A DNA stretch of 64,000 nucleotides from Roseiarcus sp963806935 (GCA_963806935.1 CAWEAT010000002.1:62001-126000); one strand, 5' to 3'; shown: positions 16,955-28,237, numbered from the stretch's first letter. Program-made: numbers and translations. The notes: generated from the letters alone by a model not told the origin.

Positions 16955-18028
16955 ATGAACTCACGGCAAACCACGGACGGCGACACTGCGGGAGCCTTTG
17001 CTCTGCCGCTTGACACCTTGCCAATGGAGGCGAGGTCGGCGGAAACTCTCCCTGACGAACCCGGCCGATGGCAATTCGAGCCAAAATGGGACGGCTTTCG
17101 TTGCCTGGCTTTCAAGGAGGGCGGCGCTGTCGAGCTAAGAGGAAAGTCGGGCAAGTCCTTACGCCGCTTTTTCCCGGAGGTCGTGGCGACCCTGCTCGAG
17201 GCGCCGTTCGATCGGTTCGTGGTCGACGGCGAACTGGTCATCGAGCTCAATGGGCGGCTGACCTTCGATGCCTTGCAGGCGCGGCTGCACCCTGCCGCGA
17301 GCCGCATCCGTCGTCTGTCGATGGAAACGCCCGCTCGGCTCATCCTGTTCGACATGTTGCTCGGGCCTGACGGCTCCATGGTCGCGGCCCTTCCCCTGGC
17401 CCAGCGGCGAAGCGCGCTTGAGATTTTCGGCCAGAAGGCCGCGATCGCGGGAAAGCTCATCGTCACCCCGTACTCGCTCGATCTGGCCCAGGCGACGGGC
17501 TGGCTTGACGATTTTGGGCACGACGGCAGGGACGGCGTCGTCGCCAAGCGGCTAGACGCGCCTTACCTGAGCGGCGAGCGGGCGATGCTCAAGGTCAAGC
17601 GGCTGCGAACGGCCGATTGCGTGGTTGCCGGCTTCCGCTATCAGAGCAACGCGCACGAGGTCGGTTCCCTTCTGCTCGGTCTCTACAACGCCGAAGGGAA
17701 GCTCGATCACGTCGGATTCACCTCGACGATCGCGAACGACGAACGCGGGGCGCTGACCCGCACGCTTCGCGCGCTTCGGGCCCCGCCGGGTTTCACCGGC
17801 AAGGCGCCGGGGGGACCCAGCCGCTGGAGCAGTGAACGCAGCGCCGAATGGGAGCCATTGCGGCCGGAGCTGGTCGTCGAGGTGCGTTACGATCATGTGA
17901 CCGGCGATCGATTTCGCCACGGCACAAAGCTGCTTCGCTGGAGGCCCGACAAGCCGGCGCAACAGTGCACAACGGATCAAATTCTCTCGCCGCCCCGCGC
18001 GCCAAACGTCCCCCCGGCCCGCGACTAG
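16955..18028 (+). CDS. stand-alone ATP-dependent DNA ligase (LigC/LigD ligase-domain type)
   Basis: A 357-residue ATP-dependent ligase. The nucleotidyltransferase domain carries motif I with the adenylated lysine in EPKWDGFR (about residue 45), motif III in DGELVI, motif IV in DGVVAKRL and motif V in MLKVKRLRTADCV. A C-terminal OB-fold follows and ends with VVEVRYDHVTG. There is no polymerase or nuclease domain as in full LigD, and no Ku gene nearby, so it fits the stand-alone LigC type used in end joining or base-excision repair. It is divergent from the oxidase operon. Confidence 0.92.
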   Translation: MNSRQTTDGDTAGAFALPLDTLPMEARSAETLPDEPGRWQFEPKWDGFRCLAFKEGGAVELRGKSGKSLRRFFPEVVATLLEAPFDRFVVDGELVIELNGRLTFDALQARLHPAASRIRRLSMETPARLILFDMLLGPDGSMVAALPLAQRRSALEIFGQKAAIAGKLIVTPYSLDLAQATGWLDDFGHDGRDGVVAKRLDAPYLSGERAMLKVKRLRTADCVVAGFRYQSNAHEVGSLLLGLYNAEGKLDHVGFTSTIANDERGALTRTLRALRAPPGFTGKAPGGPSRWSSERSAEWEPLRPELVVEVRYDHVTGDRFRHGTKLLRWRPDKPAQQCTTDQILSPPRAPNVPPARD

Positions 18029-18100
18029 GCCAAGCCCTGAGCAGGCCTCCGCCCATGAAGCGCAGGCCGGCTCGAGACAAACGATATCTGGACCCATTTT

Positions 18101-19756
18101 TCAGCTGGCGATTGTCGCCTTGGCCGGCGCAAGCAATCCGATCTGGCGAGCCAGCTCCGCCAGAGTGTAAGGCTTGTCGAGCCGCGGCAAGCTTCCCGCC
18201 GCGCTTTCGCGGTCCGAGTAGCCGGTCGCCAGAAGCAACGGCAATCCGGGATAGATATTGCGAACCAGGTCCGCCAGGACCAAACCGGACATTTCGGGCA
18301 TCGCGTAGTCGAAGATTGCAAGGTCCGGCCGTTCTCCGGCTCGCAAAACCTCGAGCGCTTTCTTAGCGGAAGTGGTTTCGATCGTTTCATGCCCCAGCTC
18401 GCGCAACATGTCCGCGGTCGCCGCGAGCACAAGCGGATCATCGTCGACAAGCAGAATGCGACATGTCGCGCCAGGGACGCCGCCCGGCGCCTCGAACGCC
18501 TGCTTGGTCAAGACCGGGTCTTGCGCCACTGGAAGCCAAAGTGAGACCGAGGTCCCTTCATTTGGCCGACTCGCAATATGCATCGCTCCTCCGGACTGGA
18601 GCATGAGCCCGTGAACCATGGACAGGCCCAACCCGGAGCCTTTGCCCTTCGGCTTGGTCGAGAAGAACGGCTCGGACGCGCGCTTCAACGTCTCCGCGTC
18701 CATCCCGACGCCGGTGTCGATAACCGACAGCTGAACGTAGGACTGTTGAGCCAGTTTGTCGGGCAGATGAAGCGGGTCGGCTTCTCTCGCCTTGACCAGG
18801 AGCGCTCCTCCATCCGGCATGGCGTCCCTCGCGTTCAAACCCAGATTGAGAAGCGCGAGCTCGAACTGGTTGCGGTCGATCCGAACAGGAGGGAGGTCGC
18901 CAGGAAGATCGACGGCAATTCGAACTCTTGGATCCAGCGAGTGCGACATCATCTCAACCATCCCGTTGACCACATCCGAGAGAGCGAGGGACTCAGGTTT
19001 CAGGTCCTGACGGCGAGCGAACGCCAGCATGCGCTTCGTCAAGACAGCGCCGCGCGCCGCGGCCTCCATCGCCCGCCCAAGCCATCGGGTTAGAACAGCG
19101 TCTCCCGCTACGCGTTTGAGGGCCATATCGAGATTGGACATCACGACCATGAGGAGATTGTTGAAATCATGCGCGACCCCGCCCGTAAGCTGTCCAAGGC
19201 TTTCGAGCTTTTGCATCTCGGCGACTTGCGCCAGCGCCTCTTCGCGCTCGCGTGTTCGGGCCTCGACGCGTTTTTCCAGCTCGGCGTTTGTCGCCGCGAG
19301 CTCAGCCGTGCGGGCTTCAACTCTCCGCTCCAGCTCCTCGTTGAGCGCTTCCAGTTGGCGGGTCTTCCGGTAGAGGTCGCAGAAGATGCGAACCTTCGCG
19401 CGCAAGAGATCCGGTACGATCGGGACCGGAAGATAGTCGACCGCGCCGGCCTGATAGCCTCGCAAGCTGTCGAACTCAGACAGGTGAACCGCGGAGACGA
19501 AGATGATTGCGGTCTCCTCAAACCGCGGATGTTCGCGAATCATCGCGGCCAGCTCAAATCCGTTGAGTTCGGGCATCGCGACATCGACAAGGATGACAGC
19601 GACGTCGTGCCTCAACAGTTGCTCAAGCGCTTCTCGTCCGGACGCAGCCTTGATGAGATTCTCGCCAAGCTCTCCCAGGATGACTTCGTAGCTGAGAAGC
19701 TTCGACGGTTGATCGTCGACCAGAAGAACATTCACCGGGTCCCTGCTCGGATGCAT
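18101..19756 (-). CDS. hybrid sensor: receiver - histidine kinase - receiver
   Basis: A 551-residue soluble protein. The start MHPSRDPVNVLLVDD puts the receiver at the N-terminus; upstream in-frame residues look non-coding. Domains in order are REC (phosphoacceptor Asp in ILVDVAMPE), a coiled coil, HisKA with the variant H-box GGVAHDFNNLL, HATPase (ATP lid GKGSGLGLSMVHGL) and a second REC (Asp in LAIFDYAMPE). No transmembrane or sensor domain is present, so input probably comes from a partner. It starts 16 bp after the stop of the giant HAMP kinase on the same strand and is very likely its operon mate in a phosphorelay. Confidence 0.9.
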   Translation of the reverse strand: MHPSRDPVNVLLVDDQPSKLLSYEVILGELGENLIKAASGREALEQLLRHDVAVILVDVAMPELNGFELAAMIREHPRFEETAIIFVSAVHLSEFDSLRGYQAGAVDYLPVPIVPDLLRAKVRIFCDLYRKTRQLEALNEELERRVEARTAELAATNAELEKRVEARTREREEALAQVAEMQKLESLGQLTGGVAHDFNNLLMVVMSNLDMALKRVAGDAVLTRWLGRAMEAAARGAVLTKRMLAFARRQDLKPESLALSDVVNGMVEMMSHSLDPRVRIAVDLPGDLPPVRIDRNQFELALLNLGLNARDAMPDGGALLVKAREADPLHLPDKLAQQSYVQLSVIDTGVGMDAETLKRASEPFFSTKPKGKGSGLGLSMVHGLMLQSGGAMHIASRPNEGTSVSLWLPVAQDPVLTKQAFEAPGGVPGATCRILLVDDDPLVLAATADMLRELGHETIETTSAKKALEVLRAGERPDLAIFDYAMPEMSGLVLADLVRNIYPGLPLLLATGYSDRESAAGSLPRLDKPYTLAELARQIGLLAPAKATIAS

Positions 19757-19772
19757 CTTCCGCTCCGCAACC

Positions 19773-22700
19773 TCAGCGATGAAGCCAAATGCGAAGAGCC
19801 GACAACAACTGTTCCGTATTGACCGGCTTGGCCAGATAGTCCGATGCGCCAACCTCGAGGCACCTTTCCCGGTCGCCCTTCATCGCCTTCGCGGTGAGCG
19901 CAATGATCGGCAGCCGTTGCATCGAGGGGTCGGTTCGAATCGCCTGCATGGTCTCGTAGCCGTCCATTTCCGGCATCATGATGTCCATGAGGACGATCGA
20001 GACGCCGCGATCAGTCTCCAGGATCGAAATCGCCTCACGACCGGTCGTAGCGGTCAGCACCTCCATTCCTCGCCGCTCGAGCACGCTGCTGAGCGCGAAG
20101 ATATTTCTGGCGTCGTCATCGACCAGCAGCGCCTTGCGCCCCTGCAGATTTTCGTCGGAATTGCGCAGCCGCTCCAACATGCGTTGCTTTTCCGGCGGGA
20201 GATCCGCCACCACGCGATGGAGAAAGAGCGCGGTTTCGTCGAGAAGACGATCAGGCGACTCGACCCCTTTCACGATTACGCTGCGCGCCATCAAATGCAG
20301 TTGCGCGTCTTCCTCAGGCGAGAGCTCGCGGCCCGTGAACACGACCACCGGCACCTGCGTCAGCGCGTCATCCTGGCGAATATGCTCGAGCAGCTCGAAC
20401 CCTGACATGTCCGGCAGCTTCAGATCGAGAACAACGCAGTCGGCCGGTTGCTCACGAAGCATCGCCAGCGCCTTGCGACCGTTGTCCGCCGTCACGACTT
20501 CGATGTCCTGATAGCCGAGCAACTCGGTTATCCCCAGAAGCTCAGCCGGATTGTCCTCGACGACAAGCAGGCGCTTTCGCGGATCGCGGGCATATTCGGT
20601 GATCCGAGCGATAGACGCCTTCAGTTTGTCCATGGTTGTGGGCTTGCTGACATATGAAAAGGCGCCGCCCGCCAGTCCATGCTGCCGATCCTCGTCGAGG
20701 GTGACGATTTGTACGGGGATATGCCGGGTCCGAGGATCCTGCTTCAACTGGCTCAAGACCGCCCACCCGAGCATGTCCGGCAAAAAGACATCGAGCGAAA
20801 TCGCAAGCGGGGAGTACTCACGCGCCAGGGCCAGACCGTCTGCGCCCCTGGAGGCGACAAGGACCTTAAGTCCGACGTCGTGTGCGAGATCGACGAGGAT
20901 GCGCGAATAGTGAGGATCGTCCTCCACGATCAACAACACCGCGTCGTCTGGCCCAAGATGCGCCCGATCGTCGGACGGCTGCGGCAGCGTCTCTTCTGTC
21001 CGCAGCATGGAGCCCGCGTCAAATCGGCCCTCGGGTCGGGCGCCGCTGGTTCCTTTCGCTGTCAGCCGAGCCGGCCCGACATAGGTCATCGGAAGGTAGA
21101 GCGTGAACGTGCTGCCCTCCCCGGCCTTGCTCCGCAGATGTATTTCGCCGCCGAGCAGGTTCGCGAGTTCGCGGCTGATCGCAAGCCCGAGCCCCGTGCC
21201 CCCGTACCGGCGATTGGTGCTGGCGTCAGCTTGCTGGAACGCCTCGAAGATGATGCGCTGCTTTTCCGGGGGAATACCGATGCCGGTGTCGGTCACCTCG
21301 AACGCGATGACCGTGCCAGCGGTCGCAAGCACCGGATGGGTCGGCGCCCAACCGGATGTTACGCTTTCGACGCGCATGCGCACTCCGCCATGCTCGGTGA
21401 ACTTGATCGCGTTCGAAAGCAGGTTCTTGAGAACCTGCTGGAGGCGTTTGGAGTCGGTTGTGATGCTGCGCAATTCGGGGGCGATCGAGACATCGAACGA
21501 GAGGCCCCGCCGCTCCGCCTCGTGCCGGAAGGGTCGGGTTACAGACTCCTCAAGCAAACTCAGAGTGATGTCCTCGGCGTCCACCGACACGGTCCCGGAT
21601 TCGATCTTCGAAAGGTCCAGGATATCGCTGATAAGATTCAAGAGATCGCTGCCGGCGCCGTGAATCGTGCGGGCGAACTCGACCTGACGCCCGGAAAGAT
21701 TGCCATCCGGGTTATCCGCGAGCTGTTGGCCGAGGATCAGGATGCTGTTGAGGGGCGTGCGCAGCTCGTGCGACATGTTTGCAAGAAACTCGGACTTGTA
21801 CTTCGAGGTCAGCGCGAGCTCGGTCGCCTTCTCCTCCAGCGCCCGGCGAGCCTGCTCGATTTCGTCATTCTTGCGCTCCACCTCCGCGTTTTGCTCGGCC
21901 AGTTGCTGCGCCTTCTGCTCGAGCTGCTCATTCGTCAACTGCAGCTCTTTCTGCTGCGTCTGCAGCTCGGTCGCGAGCTGTTGCGACTGTTTGAGCAAGC
22001 CCTCGGTTTGCATGGTCGCTTCGATGCTGTTGAGCACGATGCCAATGCCGGCGGTGAGCTGATCCAGAAAGGTCTTTTGCAATTGGGTGAACGGAGAAAG
22101 GGATGCGAGCTCGATGACCGCTTTCACCTGACCTTCGAACAGCACCGGCAGGACGATCAGGTTGGACGGCTTCATCTTGAAGATGCCCGTCCGGATCGGA
22201 ACGACGTTGGAGGGCACATCCAAAATGAGCGTGGCGCGCGCGTCGACCGCGCATTGTCCGATGACGCCCTCGCCCAATTGAAGAATCTCGGGATGGCCGT
22301 CCGCGCCCGCGTCGGCATAGGAGGCCAGGAGCTTGAGGAGCGGCGGCCCTTCGGCGTCGACGAGGTAGATGACGCCATTCTGCGCGGCGACCTGCGGGGC
22401 GAGTTCCGACAGCAGCATTCGCCCGACGGTCGTAAGATCGCGCTGACCTTGCAACATGTTGGTGAATCTTGCGAGATTGGTCTTGAGCCAATCCTGTTCG
22501 GTATTGCGCTCGGTCGTCAGACGCAGATTGTCGATCATCGTATTGATGTTGTCTTTGAGCTCAGCGACTTCGCCGCGGGCGTTGACTTGAATCGACCGGG
22601 TGAGGTCGCCTTTGGTCACCGCGGTCGCGACCTCGGCGATCGCGCGCACCTGGGTCGTCAGATTTGCCGCCAGCAAGTTGACGTTGCCGGTGAGGTCCTT

Positions 22701-25700
22701 CCATGTGCCGGCGGCGCCGGGGACATTGGCTTGACCTCCGAGCCGCCCCTCCACCCCGACCTCTCTTGCGACCGTCGTGACCTGGTCAGCGAAGGTCGCA
22801 AGCGTGTTCGTCATATTGTTGATCGTCTCGGCCAGCGCCGCGACCTCGCCCTTGGACTTGACCGCCAGGTCCTGCTTGAGATCGCCTCCCGCCACCGCCG
22901 TCACCACCTTCACGATGCCTCGGACCTGCTCGGTGAGGTTGGCCGCCATCACGTTCACGGTGTCGGTCAAATCCTTCCACGTTCCAGCAACCCCCGGGAC
23001 GGCGGCCTGGCCGCCCAATTTGCCTTCGGTGCCGACCTCGCGAGCGACGCGAGTGACTTCGGAAGCAAAAGCGTTGAGCTGGTCGACCATCGTGTTGATC
23101 GTATTCTTCAGCTCGAGGATTTCCCCCTTCACATCGACCGTGATCTTTCGCGAGAGGTCGCCGCGGGCCACGGCGGTGGTCACCTCAGCGATATTTCGCA
23201 CTTGCGTCGTCGAGATTCGCCGCCAGAAGATTGACGTTGTCCGTGAGGTCTTTCCAGGTGCCGCCGACGCCCGGCACGAGCGCCTGTCCGCCGAGCTTCC
23301 CCTCGGTTCCGACTTCGCGCGCCACGCGCGTGACTTCGGCGGCGAAGGAGCGCAGCTGCTCCACCATCGTGTTCAGAGTTTCCTTGAGCAGCAGGATTTC
23401 GCCGCGAACGTCGACCGTGATTTTCTTCGACAGGTCGCCATTTGCGATGGCGGTCGCAACCTCGGCGATGTTTCTCACTTGCCCGGTGAGATTCGACGCC
23501 ATGAAGTTGACGTTGTCGGTGAGGTCCTTCCAGGTTCCGGCGACGCCTGGCACCGCCGCTTGCCCGCCGAGTTTGCCCTCGGTTCCGACCTCGCGCGCGA
23601 CGCGCGTCACCTCGGAGGCGAACGAGTTGAGCTGGTCGACCATCGTGTTGATCGTGTTCTTGAGCTCGAGAATCTCGCCTTTCACGTCGACGGTGATCTT
23701 GCGCGACAGGTCCCCGCGCGCGACCGCCGTCGTCACTTCGGCGATATTTCGAACCTGAGCCGTCAGGTTGCCGGCCATCGAATTGACGTTGTCGGTCAAG
23801 TCCTTCCATGTCCCGGCGACGCCCGGAACCTGCGCCTGGCCGCCAAGCCGTCCCTCCGTTCCGACCTCACGCGCGACCCGCGTCACTTCGCCGGCGAAGC
23901 GGTTGAGCTGGTCGACCATCGTGTTCAGCGTTTCCTTGAGCTGAAGGATCTCGCCGCGCACATCGACCGTGATCTTGCGTGAAAGGTCGCCATTGGCGAT
24001 CGCGGTCGCGACTTCGGCGATATTGCGCACCTGACCGGTCAGGTTTCCCGCCATCGAGTTGACGCTGTCGGTCAGGTCTTTCCAGGTGCCGGCGACGCCT
24101 GGCACCTCAGCTTGGCCGCCAAGACGTCCTTCGGTGCCGACCTCGCGCGCCACGCGCGTCACTTCGCCGGCGAAGGCGTTGAGCTGATCGACCATGGTGT
24201 TGATCGTGTCCTTCAACTCGAGGATCTCGCCCCGCACGTCGACCGTGATCTTGCGCGAAAGGTCGCCGCGCGCGACGGCCGTCGCCACTTGGGCGATGTT
24301 GCGCACCTGCCCGGTGAGGTTCGACGCCATCGAGTTGACGCCATCGGTCAGGTCCTTCCAGGTGCCCGCAACTCCCGGCACCTGCGCCTGCCCTCCCAGA
24401 CGCCCGTCGGTGCCGACCTCGCGCGCGACCCGCGTCACTTCGCCCGCGAACGCGTTAAGCTGATCGACCATGGTGTTGATGGTCTCTTTGAGCTGCAGAA
24501 TCTCCCCGCTGACGTTGACAGTGATCTTCTTCGACAGGTCGCCGCCTGCGATGGCCGTCGAGACTTCAGCGATGTTGCGGACCTGCGCGGTCAGATTCGA
24601 CGCCATGGAGTTGACGCTCTCGGTCAGGTCTTTCCAGGTTCCCGCCACACCCATGACATTTGCCTGGCCGCCGAGCCGGCCCTCGGTGCCGACCTCGCGC
24701 GCAACGCGCGTCACCTCGCCGGCAAACCGGTTGAGCTGATCGACCATCGTATTGATGGTTTCCTTGAGCTGCAGAATCTCTCCGCTGACGTTGACGGTAA
24801 TTTTCTTCGAGAGGTCCCCGCCGGCGATGGCGGTCGCGACTTCGGCAATGTTTCGAACTTGCGCCGTCAGGTTGCCCGCCATCGAGTTGACGCTGTCGGT
24901 CAGGTCCTTCCATGTCCCGGCGACGCCCAGCACCTGCGCTTGACCTCCGAGCCGGCCTTCGGTGCCAACTTCGCGCGCAACGCGCGTCACCTCGGATGCA
25001 AATCCGTTGAGCTGATCGACCATCGTATTGATGGTGTCCTTCAGCTCGAGAATCTCGCCCCGCACATCGACGGTGATCTTTCGGGAAAGATCGCCGCGTG
25101 CGACCGCGGTCGTAACCTGCGCGATGTTGCGCACCTGGTCGGTCAGATTGCCGCACATCGCGTTGACGCTGTCGGTGAGATCTTTCCACGTGCCCGCGAC
25201 CCCTGGCACGAGCGCCTGGCCGCCGAGCTTGCCTTCTGTACCGACTTCGCGAGCCACGCGCGTCACTTCAGACGCGAAGGATCGCAACTGATCGACCATC
25301 GTGTTGATGGCTTCCTTCAATTGAAGAATTTCGCCCCGCACATCGACCGTGATCTTCTTGGAAAGGTCGCCGTTTGCGACCGCGATCGTCACCTCCGCGA
25401 TGTTGCGAACCTGCCCGGTGAGGTTGCTCGCCATGTAGTTGACGCTCTCGGTCAGGTCTCTCCACACCCCGGTCACTTCGCGCACCTGCGCCTGCCCGCC
25501 GAGCTTTCCGTCAGTGCCGACCTCGCGAGCGACGCGCGTGACCTCGGACGTGAACACGCTGAGCTGTTTGATCATCGCGTTCACGATTTTCGCCGAGCGC
25601 AGGAATTCTCCCTTGAGCGGACGTCCGTCCACATCGAGGGGGACAGTTTGCTGCAAGTCGCCCTGCGCGACCGCCGTGATCGCGTGCGTAACCGCGGTCG

Positions 25701-26070
25701 TTGGCCACAGCAGATCGTCGATCAGGGCGTTGACGGAACCTTCCATCTCGCCCCATGCCCCGGCGCTGACGCCCAGCCGGAGCCGCTTGCGCGTCCTTCC
25801 CTCCCGTCCGACCGTCTCGCCGACCTGCTCGAGTTGCTGCGCCATCCTCTCGTTCGCCGAGACGATGTCATTGAACGTGTCAGCGATCTTGCCAGCCAGG
25901 CCAACTTCGTCCGTCGGCAGCCGGGCGGAAAAATCTCCAGCACGCACGGCCTGCAAAGCTTGCAATAGACTTCGGAGATACTTTTCGTCGGCGCCGCCTT
26001 CCGTGCCGCTTGCTTGGATTCCCGTCCTCTTTGACTTCGGGGCCGCAATTCTACCCTCATTTCCGTCCAT
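19773..26070 (-). CDS. giant poly-HAMP hybrid histidine kinase, one-base shift
   Basis: About 2,098 residues once one extra base near 23211 is ignored; the break falls inside the tenth unit, and the repeat resumes exactly in phase. There are 13 HAMP-like units, with the GDL core at residues 46 and 137 and then every 92 residues from 234 to 1154. Next come a GAF-like domain (about 1220-1360), a long coiled coil, HisKA (FLANMSHELRTPLNSI), HATPase (DTGIGIPPE and GGTGLGLAISREL) and three receivers (Asp in SLDVFLPDM, LDLKLPDM and LMDIMMPEM). No membrane segment is seen, so it is cytosolic. The architecture resembles Nik1-type group III kinases, whose poly-HAMP rods control the kinase, but is longer. 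Confidence 0.9.
22510..25435 (-). repeat. tandem 276-bp coding repeat (HAMP units)
   Basis: Eleven near-perfect 92-codon units in register. Recurring blocks are GDLSRKITVDVRGEI, TINTMVDQLN, EVTRVAREVGTEG and GVAGTWKDLTD. Adjacent units are so alike at the DNA level that unequal crossing-over, or assembly collapse or expansion, is plausible. The copy number given here is that of this assembly. Confidence 0.9.
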
Positions 26071-26456
26071 CGCGAGACCCTTTTTCGCAGCCGTGAAGCA
26101 AGGGGAATCTTTGGGCGTCGCTGTTCGTCAGATCCTGGCGAAATCCCTCGACCTCTCGCTCGCGGGGAGGGCGTAAGAAGTCCTGCACATAGTGAAATTC
26201 GCCTTCGAGGGTCCGGACACCAGGGTAATCTCGGTCTCGCCCAATCGCGCAAAACGCGCGCGGCGCAGAAAGGTTCCCTCGCGCCTCAAAAAAAATCAGC
26301 GGGGCCAATGCGACAGTATAGAACAATCATAAGCCAGCTTCGGACCGCGCCTGACGCGTTCGACCTCGTCCGTGCGTCGACTTTGAAAGCGCCGCCAGTC
26401 TCCGGTTTTCAGCCAGACTTTGCGGCAACGACACAGCATCACCGGGCCAACGAGGT
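26071..26456. other. gene-free stretch upstream of the giant kinase
   Basis: 386 bp between the mobA stop and the kinase start, both on the minus strand. No convincing coding frame. It presumably holds the promoter of the two-kinase operon. An A-run at 26288-26295 (minus-strand T-run) lacks a clear preceding stem. Confidence 0.45.
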
Positions 26457-27089
26457 TCATGGGCGATCGTCGATCGCCGCCAGCCGTTCCGCCGCGGCGA
26501 GATCGTCAACGGTGTTGACGTTGAAGAATGGGTCGAGCGGTTCGGAGGGCCATTCGACGGTCGCCCCGCGAAGGCGCGCTGTCCACTGGCTGACCTTTCG
26601 GACGCCCTCGACCGCCAGCGCGTTGCGCAGCGCTTCGCGCGAGGCGACGCTCCAAAGCCCGACGACGGGATGGGATCGAGCCTTGGACGCCGCGACTGCG
26701 AACTCAGCATTCTCCGCGATCAAGGCTTGGCTCAGACGCGCGACGAGATTGCGCGGCAGAAACGGACAGTCCGCCGGAGCGCTGAGAACCCACGCCGCGT
26801 TCGGCCGGTTGGCTGCGGCCCAGTCGAGGGCGGCGAGGATTCCCGCGAGCGGTCCCGGAAAGTCCTTCACGCCGTCGGCGATGACAGGCAAGCCAAACGA
26901 TGCGAAGCGCCTGGGATCGCCATTGGCGTTGATCGCCAGGCATTCGCACTGAGGCTCGAGCCGGGCGATGACCCGGGCAAGGATCGTGCGGCCGCCGATT
27001 TCGCGCAAGGGCTTGTCGCCGCCGCCCATCCGGCGCGCGCGGCCGCCCGCAAGCACCACGCCGGGCGGGCCACGATCGTCAGAAGTCAC
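26457..27089 (-). CDS. mobA: molybdenum cofactor guanylyltransferase
   Basis: A 210-residue MobA, which attaches GMP to molybdopterin to form the guanine dinucleotide cofactor of DMSO-reductase-family enzymes. The N-terminal nucleotide-binding signature is VVLAGGRARRMGGGDKPL, and the magnesium-site Asp lies in LSAPADCPFLP. FNVNTVDDLAAAERL is the usual MobA C-terminal block. It is divergent from a TusA-like gene, which could share a role in sulfur supply for cofactor synthesis, though that link is only by position. Confidence 0.95.
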   Translation of the reverse strand: MTSDDRGPPGVVLAGGRARRMGGGDKPLREIGGRTILARVIARLEPQCECLAINANGDPRRFASFGLPVIADGVKDFPGPLAGILAALDWAAANRPNAAWVLSAPADCPFLPRNLVARLSQALIAENAEFAVAASKARSHPVVGLWSVASREALRNALAVEGVRKVSQWTARLRGATVEWPSEPLDPFFNVNTVDDLAAAERLAAIDDRP

Positions 27090-27256
27090 GGTCGGGGCTT
27101 CTCGGCGCGTGACGGGCGGATTCGCTTTCGATTTGGGCCAGGTTCGGGCTCGATCATGCCTGCTCTATCGCACGAAGGGACTGGCCGCTGGAATATGCCG
27201 ATCGCTTCTACCATGTGGCGATTGACGCTCCCCAAACCGGCAGCGCATGCTGCGGC

Positions 27257-27511
27257 ATGACCCTTACCAAGCTCGATCTAACGGGGCTGAAATGCCCCCT
27301 TCCCGCGCTGCGGACCCGGAAGGCGCTGAAATCGATCGCTCCGGGCGATCGGCTGGAAGTGCGTTGCACAGATCCGCTCGCGGCGATCGACATTCCCCAT
27401 CTCGTGCAAACGACCGGCGACCGTCTAGAGGGCGTCGAGCGCAGCGCGCGCGATATCGTGTTCCTGATTGAAAAATCCCCTTCCTCGAGCGCGTCAAAAC
27501 CGCCTCCTTGA
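27257..27511 (+). CDS. TusA/SirA-family sulfur-carrier protein
   Basis: An 84-residue protein starting MTLTKLDLTGLKCPLPALRT. The CPLP motif carries the single active cysteine of TusA-like sulfurtransferases. An in-frame ATG at 27215 would add 14 residues; the internal start fits the family length better. TusA proteins relay persulfide sulfur to tRNA thiolation, molybdenum cofactor or oxidation pathways. The divergent mobA gene makes a molybdenum-cofactor role possible. It converges with the cupin gene. Confidence 0.85.
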   Translation: MTLTKLDLTGLKCPLPALRTRKALKSIAPGDRLEVRCTDPLAAIDIPHLVQTTGDRLEGVERSARDIVFLIEKSPSSSASKPPP

Positions 27512-27549
27512 TCGTCCGCCGGCGAAAGTGAACTCGGCCGACGAAGCAG

Positions 27550-28095
27550 CTAAAGCGCGGGCGGCCAAAGCTCCGCGAACGATTGCCTGTCGCCTGTTAT
27601 CGGATCCGCGACGGGAAACGGCAGATGCGCCATGCGCTCTTCCGCTTCAGGCGTCGGGGCGTTGCGGCAAATATCCCAACCCTGACCGGGCGGATAGGCG
27701 CCGACGACCAGAAAGTCGTCGCTGGCGGCGAGCCTGCAGTGCCCCGTGCCAACCGGCAAGACAACCACGTCGCCCGGTTCAACGATCACCTCGCGCCCGC
27801 CTGGACCTCCGAGCAGGAGGCGCGCGCCGCCCGCGGCAAATCCCAGAACCTCATGCGCCGTCGAATGATAGTGATGAAAGGCGTAGACGCCGTTGCGCCA
27901 TTGCGGAGGCCATCCGTTGCGCGCGAATGCGGCTTCGAACAGCGCGGCGGGATCGCCGCCTGCTACCTTGATCGCGTTCTTGTAGAAGAGCACGGGAAGG
28001 CGCGGATTGTTCGGGACCCATTCGCTGCGTGGAAGAATGAAGCTTTGCGGCGCTGTCTCGCCCGTCGCCCCCGAAGCTAAACGATTGACCATCAA
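27550..28095 (-). CDS. cupin-domain protein, YjlB-like
   Basis: A 181-residue single cupin. Motif 1 is seen in FHHYHSTAHEVLGFAAG (His, His and Glu as metal ligands) and motif 2 in PGDVVVLPVGTGHCRL (final His ligand). The N-terminus FILPRSEWVPNNPRLPVLFY is typical of the YjlB group of unknown function. It is cytosolic, with no signal peptide. The start could be either of the two adjacent ATG codons. It is convergent with the TusA-like gene. The enzymatic role is unknown. Confidence 0.8.
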   Translation of the reverse strand: MMVNRLASGATGETAPQSFILPRSEWVPNNPRLPVLFYKNAIKVAGGDPAALFEAAFARNGWPPQWRNGVYAFHHYHSTAHEVLGFAAGGARLLLGGPGGREVIVEPGDVVVLPVGTGHCRLAASDDFLVVGAYPPGQGWDICRNAPTPEAEERMAHLPFPVADPITGDRQSFAELWPPAL

Positions 28096-28237
28096 ATCCT
28101 GCCTCGCTGCGTTTTGGCGGCTTCGGCCCCCTGCTTTCGAAATGTGGGATCAAAACTTGGCGAAACGTCGATCACACTTGGGGATGTCGATGACAGCGTC
28201 GGTTTGAGATCCGGGAGCCGGTAGCCGCGGCCACCGC

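Noticed and set aside
16387..17547. A 386-codon frame antisense across ctaG and the ligase gene
   Set aside because: Both overlapped genes carry full family motifs; the antisense product is Ser/Arg-rich and featureless.
23185..23211. Programmed ribosomal frameshift splitting the giant kinase
   Set aside because: There is no slippery heptamer or downstream pseudoknot, and the same extra-base lesion occurs in unrelated genes.
22510..25435. Regular repeats that could suggest a CRISPR array
   Set aside because: The period is 276 bp, wholly coding and in frame, with no short repeat/spacer pattern.
20679..25968. Very long plus-strand open frames opposite the poly-HAMP kinase (851 and 618 codons)
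   Set aside because: They are antisense shadows of a repetitive GC-rich gene. The repeats in them only reflect the HAMP repeats.
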